A stretch of 64,000 nt of DNA from contig JAMQCK010000101.1 of NCBI GenBank assembly GCA_024196135.1, positions 1 through 64,000 on the forward strand. Direction: 5' to 3'. Of the stretch, positions 56,540-64,000 are shown piece after piece. The position numbers and the translations under genes are program-made. This stretch comes from Pleurotus ostreatus/Saccharomyces cerevisiae fusant (lineage: Eukaryota > Opisthokonta). Within the stretch, counting starts at the first letter, position 1. Every line of letters starts with the position of its first letter. The notes beneath the pieces were generated by a model, which searched no databases, was not told the DNA's origin, and saw only the letters and a program-made list of their open reading frames with translations.

Positions 56540-58076
56540 ATGATGGCCTCAGTCATACACCAAATGTCCTCGCCTCCACCTGTCTCGCCTCCACCTGGCT
56601 CGCCTTCGTCTGTCTCGCCGGCGCCGCCACCCGTCTTGTCACTATACCGCGATCCCAACCGAATCTGGCCCCACGAATTCCACTTCGGGCCACCGACGGA
56701 CGAGACCGAAGATATCACCTTCTACATGCCCGGCGGATACCATCCAGTGCGCATCGCAGATGTGTTCAGCGGCGCCAAAGGGCAGTACCGAATCATGCAC
56801 AAGCTCGGTTTTGGCGCATACGCGACGGTGTGGCTCGCCCAGACCGTCGTCACGGGGGCGCTTGTGGCGCTGAAGATACCCACGGCCGGGGACCATGGAT
56901 TCGACGAAGCCGAGATGCTAGAGGCGGTCAACGCAGTAGTTACCTCAGATCATCCTCACGTCTCCCAGCTCATTGACAAGATCCCCATTCACGGCCCAAA
57001 TGGACTTCATTGTGGCATTGTGACGGACGTCGTGGTCCCGCTGGCCTCGGCAGGAGTCTGCTTTCAGCCTCGCAGGTGGCGAAAAGAGGTTGCGTACGGT
57101 ATGGTTCAGGCGATGGCGCAGATTCACCGGGCGGGGGTTGTACACGGAGGTAAGTCGCTCGGACGGCGCTCTGTCCCGTACCATATTGATTGTTTTATTC
57201 TCGCAGACTTCCATATGGCGAACATAGGTGTCACCGTCGCGCTGCCCACTGACGCTCAGGCTCAAGAAAAGCTCATGCAAGACCTGGGCGAGTACGAGCT
57301 GACCGTCGTCCTCCCGATCGATCCGGCGAAGCAAACGGCCTCCCTACCCCCTTACATCGTCACGCCATGCCGATGGGCTGACTATTTCTTCAAGAATCTC
57401 GGTGACATGAAGCCGCAAATCATGGTCTACGATTTCGGGAATGGTGAGTGTAGCCTCTTCGCGAGAATTGCCATCGCCAACTGACACATCCGTTCATTCT
57501 CAGCGTACAAAGCGGGCACAGAGAACCCAGCCTTTAGGTGCGCTGTAGAGGCCCAGGCGCCCGAAGTCGCCTTCGCCGAGTGTGTCGAGAAGAAAGAGCG
57601 CGTTCCCATCGCATTTTCCTCCGATATTTGGGCCCTCGGCTCTGCGGTACGCCTACGCCTGCTTTTGTTTTCATAAATCTCTGACTTTGCTCGCACCGCC
57701 TTACCAGATCTTCGAAACCATCACCGGAACCACCCTCTTTCGCAACATATCGCCCGCTATGTTGCCCGAGCGTGCTGTCCAGATGGCAGGCAAAATCCCG
57801 CCGCAGTGGCAGGCGTGGTGGGATAGCAAGCCTCGCGAGCCCTTGTCTGGGGACCCAGACGCATGGTGGGACTCCCCTGATCAGCGAGACTGGATAGTCA
57901 ATGGCTGCGCGGACGACGAAGACGCCGATGCGGACGATGAAGACGCAGACGCGGGCGAGGAAGATGCCAACGCGGCCATTCGCTTGCTCAAGAAGTTGCT
58001 TGCGCTCGATCCCTCCACGCGACCTTCTTGTGAGGAGGTATTGCGAGATCCGTGGTTCAAAGACGTCGCACCATAG
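56540..58076 (+). CDS. SRPK-like protein kinase, paralogue 2
   Basis: Four exons (56540-57149, 57207-57443, 57504-57646, 57708-58076) encode 452 residues. Motifs in order: MPGGYHPV, YRIMHKLGFGAYATVWLAQ, VALK, EAEMLE, HGDFHMAN (catalytic loop with HGD), YDFG, SDIWALGSA. Exon 3 is 143 nt in all three paralogues, and exon 2 is 237 nt against 234 nt in the others, showing common origin. The N-terminus has Ser/Pro repeats (SPPPVSPPPGSP). Near the C-terminus an acidic stretch of alternating Asp, Glu and Ala (57910-57975, DDEDADADDEDADAGEED) expands a loop that is short in the others. APE is present as QAPE. Activity is plausible; substrates are unknown. Confidence 0.83.
57908..57975. repeat. In-frame acidic microsatellite-like repeat in kinase 2
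   Basis: GACGA(C/T)GAAGACGC-type units repeat about three times and encode Asp-Asp-Glu-Asp-Ala-Asp, absent at this position from the other two kinases. Confidence 0.8.
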
Positions 58077-58346
58077 CAAGCGCAAGGGAAGAGGGAGTCA
58101 TTGCATGACGGACAGGAGTGCCTTTCGCACTTGCTGCATCGCGGTTCTGCGGTCGAATTCCGATCATGTCACTGACCGTCTCATTGACCGCACGCCGACG
58201 CTCTGACGCATCGATGAAAAGGCGGGCCTGCTGGGATTATTTCGGCCGTACATAAGTAATGTACTTGATCATAACATTTGCGGAGTAATTACAAGGCGCT
58301 AGATGCGTCCAATGGATAGGTAATGCCAGAATTTACAAGTGAGAGG
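58077..58346. other. Intergenic region between convergent genes
   Basis: This 270-bp spacer lies between the ends of kinase 2 and the DUF6533-type gene. It should hold both 3' ends; nothing else is seen. Confidence 0.4.
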
Positions 58347-59772
58347 CTAGTCTTTGCGCCCTTCAGCAGCTTGTGTCCGAGGAGTGAGTTCAATCTCTTC
58401 GCTGTACGCGGTAGTAGTAGTACCGGAAGTAGTAGGAGTACCGCAGGCGATATAATCCTGACCGCAAAGCGGCTCTTCGAGCTCGAAATCAGTGGTGGAC
58501 TCCCGCCGGCGTTCGTCGTAGTCCAGACGGCGCTCATCACACTCCAGAGCAAAGTGCAAAGACTCGAGAAAGGTGCTCGGCTGGCCCTGAGTCGAATCTT
58601 CGTTCATGCTCTGTTGCAGGGTCACGATGACGACGACGAAGGTTGGATATATGCCCTGCTCGATTAGTGGTCAATGAGAAGAATGGATATAAATATATAA
58701 ATGTGATACACGCACCGCGCATAAGTAAAAGGTCTCGTGCATCATCTCGAAATGGCCCGCGACATGCGGGTGGCCCTCGACCTTCTCGCTCACTTGGACG
58801 AAGACGTTGATGGCCTGAAGGGCAGGGTTCAGTCTCGAAGCGCCAGACTGGTGGAGAACGTACCCAAAGCACCGTATATACAACACCGGACTCGAGGAGA
58901 AGTAGCAGGACCCCTCCAACCATGCCGGTCGAGTTCGGAGCGAGAAGCTTGGAGACGTCTCGTCTATACATCCTAAAGGTGCTCGTGATCTTTCGGTCGC
59001 AAGGGGTGATCTGGAGATTACATACCAGTATCTCACACCAATGAGCGCCGTCGAGACGACATTCGTCAGACACAGCGTGACGGCCATGGTCGTAAGTGGA
59101 AGGCCGAGAACGATATGCTCGGACGCCATTGCACTTTGCGATACGATCTCAAAGATGGTGCCGGCTGAAGAGGTAAGTTCAGCATCGAGAGGTGAATGAT
59201 GATGCACGTAATCTTTCGATATGATACGTACCCAGACCAAGAACCATGCAGCCCGAGAGTAGTCCCCGCACGAAGTTGTTGCCCGGCCACATTACCCATG
59301 CTCTCCACACGACGAGGGCATCGCTGAGCAGATACTGCAAGGGTGATTCAGTGATCCATGCCTCAAACTCCGTCCAGTCAAACAACGTACATTCAAACAC
59401 GAAAGCACCGTGAAAATCAGAGCCGTCGTAACCGATGTACCGGGGTCGTAGCCAAAAATTCTCCAGGTCATGGGATATCGTATGGCTGTGGCTATCGTCG
59501 AAGAGACGAAGAGCACCGCGAGAGCTGTTGTTAGAGGCCATACGCGCCCTTCCCTGCGCCTGTAGGGGATAAGTACCCGATACTCAGGTACTTGTCCCGA
59601 ATGGCACACTCACGCCAATATGGGTATAGCTGCGATTGAGAGCGCGACGTGCACGCCTATCCGCTGCTCTTCAGAATAAAATGACACGCGAGCGATGCTT
59701 CACATACCGTACAACAGAAACACGGCGCATATCTGCCCCGCATCGTATCGTAGATCATCCACGTCTAGCTTG
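58347..59772 (-). CDS. DUF6533-type multi-pass membrane protein, 5' end unresolved
   Basis: Eight consecutive exons join in phase: 59772-59708, 59668-59614, 59559-59391, 59334-59232, 59164-59026, 58972-58864, 58814-58716 and 58655-58347. They carry hydrophobic segments VALSIAAIPILA, TTALAVLFVSSTIATAI, YLLSDALVVWRAWVMWP, LLSGCMVLGLG, IVLGLPLTTMAVTLCLTNVVSTALIG, GGVLLLLLESGVVYTVLW and GIYPTFVVVIVTLQQS, and a polar tail. The phrases SDALVVWRAW, LLLLESGVVY and IYPT-hydrophobic are typical of a basidiomycete-expanded family often labelled DUF6533. The first exon with the start codon should lie between about 59,800 and 60,350, but I cannot place it. Function is unknown. The gene lies between two convergent SRPK-like kinases. 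Confidence 0.7.
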
Positions 59773-60859
59773 CTTAGAGGATAAGAAGGAACTGGCGGTG
59801 GGCCGCGCAGCATGCGGCTCGAGGTGGCGGCCGGGAGGGCGACGCCGAAAGGTGTCTGCTTCTCCGGAAGCGATACTTATGGATCGGCAAGCCAACGCAC
59901 GATGCACGCACGACCCTGCTCCAACATCAGGAGGCTCAGGGACAATACGGAGGATAGAAATACGTACTTGCGGCAAGCGATGGTCAGCAGCTGGACGATA
60001 GCCGACTTCGGAGCACAGGAGGAGGCGGGGCGGCCAGACCTCTAAGGTGGAGGAGGCTGCGGCGGTGCGTTGCGCTGCAGGGCGCGCCTTCTTGCAAGCA
60101 CGGACTACGGGGTCAATACGGAGTAGCGCCAGGGAGGGAGACTCCGAGCCCCGCGTCCTCGATTTTGGTGTTGCAAGCCCAAAACTCACGCCTGAAACAC
60201 GAGGTGACCCCAGCGGATGATTGCGCCTCGAAGATCGTCGGATCGACGTCCTCGATGAACAACAAGGTCAGGTCGTCGAGGGCGAGGAAAGGTTGAGGGA
60301 CGAAGAGATGCTCTTCAAGTACCGTCTGATTGTGGGAGTGCATGAGAGTGCATGGCGGGCGCGGTTCGCGAACCGGGAAAATTCCTGCGGTGTACTATGT
60401 CACCACGTTTGGGTCATTCCCTACCCCGAGTATCCATAATTCCGATGCTCAGATCATCGCGCGCAAGGTGCATCTAATGTGGTGTCCGAGTAGGTTAGCT
60501 CTTACTGTCGCTGGAATGGGAGTGCGAGGTTGAAGTTGAGCTTCAGAGTTACACCAGGTTCGAATGTGGATTCACCGCACCACGTGAACATTCCCAAAGT
60601 AGTAATGTCCGAGTTCAACTCTTTGTTGAGTCGTAAAGTCGCCCTCAGTAGTCAGGAAATTCTACTGCCGGGTGGAATGGTAGAAGTATATTCAGGTATA
60701 TGCTTTAACCGTCTGTGTAAATAATTGCACTTCAAGTGGCGCTCGAGCTGCGCTCCTCCGCAACATTAAGGCTCGTAAGTAGGCAAAGTAAGTACATGCA
60801 ATGCACTCCTATGAGAGACAATTACCACGCAAAGATCCCTACTGCTACTGCGGTAACAG
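59773..60859. other. Region holding the missing first exon of the DUF6533-type gene, then intergenic
   Basis: The minus-strand stretch 60343-60113 is open and might contribute an N-terminal exon (phrase DDLTLLFIEDVDPTIFE), but no donor/acceptor pair convincingly links it to 59772. 60350-60859 contains nothing recognisable. Confidence 0.35.
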
Positions 60860-62304
60860 CTACGCTACATCCCAGAACCACGGGTCCTGCAAAATCTCCT
60901 CGCACGAAGGTCGCGCAGACGGATCCAAAGCGAGAATCCTCCGCAACAAACTAATCACCGTAACCGTATCTTCATCATACAAGCATCCTTCGCGAATATA
61001 CTCCCGCGACTGCAGCCAATACGCCTCGGCGTCGTCTGTCAAGGTCAGATGATCATTGCTGTCCCACCACGTTTGCCACGCTGGCGGAACGTAGCCTGCC
61101 ATATTTACTGCGCATCCAATGAGAGCTTTGTGTCCGATACCGTGAAAAAGGGGAGCTCTGGTAAGTAGTGCGTATATCTGAAGAGTGCCCATCAGCCTCC
61201 GTCAAAATCATTCGTAAGAATGGATAGCAAGACGCACCGTCGCTCCCAGAGCCCAAATATCTGCTGCCTTCGTAGCCGGAATGCTCTCCTTTCCTTCTCC
61301 AAAGCGCGCGAAAGACACCTCCGGAGCGCATGCGTCCACAGCGCACGACCAAGTGGGCTGCGAATCCCCTACCTTGAATGCTAGAAAAGTAAGGGGATTA
61401 GATAGATGCGAGGCTGTATTCGTTGCAGTACTCACCATTTCCGAAGTCAAAGACCTTGGTCTGCGGGTCGTCATCGCCAGCGGTTCTCAGGTAGAACTTT
61501 GCCAAATCGCACGGTGTGACAATGTATGGCGGAAGGGACACTGTCTGCTTGGCCGGGTCGACGGTGAGGACTACTGTTAGGTCGGGATCACCGAGCTCCT
61601 GCATGATTTCTTCTTGGCTGAGCGCTGAAAGCTGGGAGATGGCAACGCCAGCGTTTCCAAGGTGGAAATCTAAACAAGCGATGAGTATATTGTCTCACAA
61701 GCAAAGGTAGGACAAGACAGCACGTACCTCCATGCACAATATCCGCGCGATGCATCTGCGCTAGCGCCTTGACGAGACCGTACGCGGCCACCTTGCGCCA
61801 CTGAGGCGAGAGGGGGGCGTACTTGAGCGAAAGGAGGGGGACTACGACGTCAGTGACGAGCACGGCATGGGTACCGTTCGGGCCAGTAATGTCAAACCTG
61901 TCGTGTAGGCGTAAGACGTGCGAGGACTGTGGACCATGGTGGCCTGAGCTAGCTGCCTCCATCATATCCGCCTCTCTGATACCCTGACCCCACCCCGTCG
62001 TGATCTTGAGCGCTACGAAGGCTCGCGACGCGTCGAGCCTCTGTGCGAGCCACACGTTGGCATAGCCGCCGAAGCCGAGCTTGTGCATGATTCGATACTG
62101 AGCTGGGCTGCGACCCGGATACCTGAACTGCGTCGAGCTGCCAGCGCCACCGAGTGCGTTTCCAATGCCACCCAGCACGTCCCCGATCTTCACCGGATGG
62201 TATCCTTCTGGCCGATAGCAAGTAACGTCCTCCGTGAGTCCCAGAAGTTCTGGGAAGATGAGGAAGTCACTCAACTCGAGGTCGGAGCTACAGCAGATAG
62301 ACAT
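60860..62304 (-). CDS. SRPK-like protein kinase, paralogue 3
   Basis: Four exons (62304-61728, 61669-61436, 61380-61238, 61177-60860) encode 423 residues. Motifs: RPEGYHPVKIGDVLGG, YRIMHKLGFGGYANVWLAQ, VALK, EADMME, HGDFHLGN, FDFGN, CAPE, ADIWALGAT and the C-terminal LALDPSARPSCEEILQDPWF. The exon 2 and 3 lengths (234 and 143 nt) equal those of paralogue 1. The insert GGIGNALGGAGSS between the GYHP motif and the glycine loop is unique to this copy. Its motifs place it with paralogues 1 and 2. All catalytic residues are intact, so activity is plausible. Confidence 0.83.
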
Positions 62305-63125
62305 GGCGTAGAACGACCAGTGGTCCTTCTGCAGCTAGTGTGGCGGGAGGGAGGGCTCGGTAATGCAGCAGAGGCGGCGTTCGCGGCTCCTATATGAAGG
62401 CGCCTCGAAAACAAGCGCCAGAAAGTCGGCCTGAGTCAGTTCAGCGTCCACAGAGGCGCATGTTCGGAACGTGTTCTTGGGCGCCCACTATCAACCCATT
62501 CAAAGCGAATGCCCGAACGTCCATGGGAGTCATTCCTGTGTACCAAATCTCAGCATGACGGCAAGAAAACGACGATTCATACCAGACCATCCATGAAGGT
62601 TACGGACAAGAGCGCTGGAGCAGTTCAAGCATCGGCAAATGCCGACCGTGGACCCACAACCCGTTACGCGAACTCAACTGCAGTCTGACGATCTCTGGAA
62701 GACTCATGCTCTCTAGTCAAACAGAGCTACGAGGAGACGGGACAGACAAGATGTGTACAATTCAGTACATATGCACAGGTAGACAACAGTAATTAGATGC
62801 TTGCAACAAAAAGCAGTGTTCGAGGGGAGAAAGGGATGGGGTGAAGTGCGGCGAGAGGAGAGAGGTGTGGCGAGAAGATGGAGAATGACGAGATGAGAGA
62901 ACCAGGTATAGCTCGAGAAGCAGCGAGCGTAGCAGTACACAGGATGGGCCGTGGTGTCTCTGAGGTAGCATAAGCACTCCCATCCGGGCTACCGCAACAA
63001 GGTCACAGGCGATATGGGACCTCTACTCGAGTGCGCCAGAGCAAAACTGCAGGCGCAGATGAGCCCTCATCACCAGGTCGAGGCTACAAGTGAGGCGGAC
63101 GAAGGCAACCTCTGTACGCCACCAT
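62305..63125. other. Intergenic region between kinase 3 and MO25
   Basis: About 820 bp upstream of the minus-strand kinase and downstream of MO25. No gene, RNA or repeat is supported. A purine-rich stretch lies at 62820-62900. Confidence 0.4.
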
Positions 63126-64000
63126 CTACAGGCTTTGTATCTGTACGATGAGGAACTGCTTCTCGTCGCTGAACTGTTCGTCTGTAACGTGCCATCAGCG
63201 CTGAACGGTGCGTGCATAGACACCCGAGTCGCTACGCACCCTCCTTGTCGTTGTGGAAGTTGCGCAAGAACACAAGGAGCTTCTCCTTGTTTCTCCGCAG
63301 AATAGCCTCAATCTGTGGCGGCTTCTTGGGGTTTGCCACGAAGACCTGGCGACCGCAGTTAGCTCGCGCAAACCAGTCTACATCGCGGCCACGCTTACCT
63401 TGAACACATGGAAGGCCTCAAACTGTATGTTCTTGCTCTTATCCCTGAGCAAGTTCATCATCATCTTGAGGTTCGCCTCGTTCGCGATATACCGCGTCAT
63501 GACATTGAAGTTTGCCCGGTCGAGCAAGATCTCGCCTAGCAGCTTGAGTGATTGCCGCTTCGTCACATAGTTGTTCGAAAGTATCAGGGTGGTGAAGGAG
63601 GAGAAGAACTATCAAACGCGTCAGTACAGAAGTTCAACCCACACGTGACGCCGCTAGCAACGCACCCGATCGTAGTTCTTATCGAGGTATTCCGCGACCA
63701 TGGGTTTGTGCCGCGTGAGCGTCTCCTTCAGGTTGGCGAACGCGTCGCACGAGATGCCGAACGTCGTCGTCTCGATGTAGTGCGGGAACTTGTAGAACCT
63801 GGGCGGGAGTGGGACTGTCAGCGCGCCACCCTCTTCCCTAATGCACGAAGTACGCACTGGTCAGAGTACAGCAAGATCTTGCACAGCTGCTCGTGCCGCA
63901 ACATCTCCTTCAGGATCATTCCCGTGTTCAGCGCGATCTCCTCGTTCTCGTACCCTGCCAGCGTCGCGAAGAGTATGTCCGGCTTCGACACCAGGTATTC
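63126..64000 (-). CDS. HYM1: MO25/Hym1 family scaffold protein, C-terminal part (runs off the right edge)
   Basis: Five exons are visible (64000-63858, 63798-63666, 63608-63399, 63345-63240, 63181-63126); the N-terminal part lies beyond the window. The sequence has [80 protein letters not shown] and the very conserved [17 protein letters not shown] and [19 protein letters not shown]25 (Cab39) is an armadillo-like scaffold activating germinal-centre kinases; in fungi Hym1 acts in the RAM/Kic1 pathway of polarity and cell separation. An in-frame TAG follows GGTGCG at 63232, but splicing at GTGCGT to a last 56-nt exon restores the family C-terminus, which ends QIQSL. Confidence 0.93.

Noticed and set aside
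60545..60575. GGTTCGAAT, resembling a tRNA B box
   Set aside because: No matching acceptor stem, anticodon arm or A box could be placed around it.
1..64000. CRISPR array or prokaryotic operon features
   Set aside because: Spliced genes throughout mark the window as eukaryotic nuclear; the tandem arrays have no spacer structure.

Overview
The window is nuclear DNA of a filamentous basidiomycete, probably a wood- or litter-decaying Agaricomycete. The reasons are short GT-AG introns of about 50-60 nt in almost every gene, GC-rich coding sequence, dense genes on both strands, and families typical of that group: SRPK-like kinase paralogues, a multi-pass DUF6533-type membrane protein, an F-box protein, secreted intradiol dioxygenases and a cytochrome P450. 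I resolved 28 genes, almost all with exon joins that keep frame. One runs off the right edge, and one lacks its first exon.

Layout. 1-6.07 kb has no gene: a terminal-inverted-repeat element touches the left edge (arms 1-47 and 899-945), followed by pyrimidine-rich, repeat-bearing DNA. 6-20.4 kb is mostly housekeeping: a DUF1772 membrane protein, the mRNA-export factor GLE1, a 72-residue cyanase-N-terminus-like HTH protein, a glycerol-3-phosphate acyltransferase, an SRPK-like kinase, glucosamine-6-phosphate N-acetyltransferase (GNA1), a 459-bp MITE-like element, an acidic protein of unknown function and ribosomal protein eL24. 20.6-28 kb holds a P450, a UbiA-type prenyltransferase/cyclase and a short-chain dehydrogenase, a possible small terpenoid or meroterpenoid group. 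29-31.2 kb is a free-standing hydantoinase-B half of 5-oxoprolinase.

32-43.3 kb is the most striking block: three seven-bladed-propeller lactonase-fold proteins (one resembling fungal carboxy-cis,cis-muconate cyclase) and two intradiol ring-cleavage dioxygenases in inverted orientation around an F-box gene. Intradiol cleavage of a catechol gives a cis,cis-muconate, and fungal propeller lactonizing enzymes cyclise such muconates, so the block reads as an aromatic ring-fission and lactonization cluster. The dioxygenases carry apparent signal peptides and the propellers do not.

44-64 kb returns to mixed genes: a multi-pass membrane protein, a small acidic/basic protein, the F1-ATPase assembly chaperone ATP11, a protein with a possible retropepsin-like domain, a 14-exon histidine acid phosphatase, a Rab7-like GTPase with a very large insert, two more SRPK-like kinases around a DUF6533-type gene, and the C-terminal half of MO25/Hym1. 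Between about 51.7 and 58 kb tandem repeats recur both in introns and inside coding sequence, which suggests a local minisatellite hot spot.
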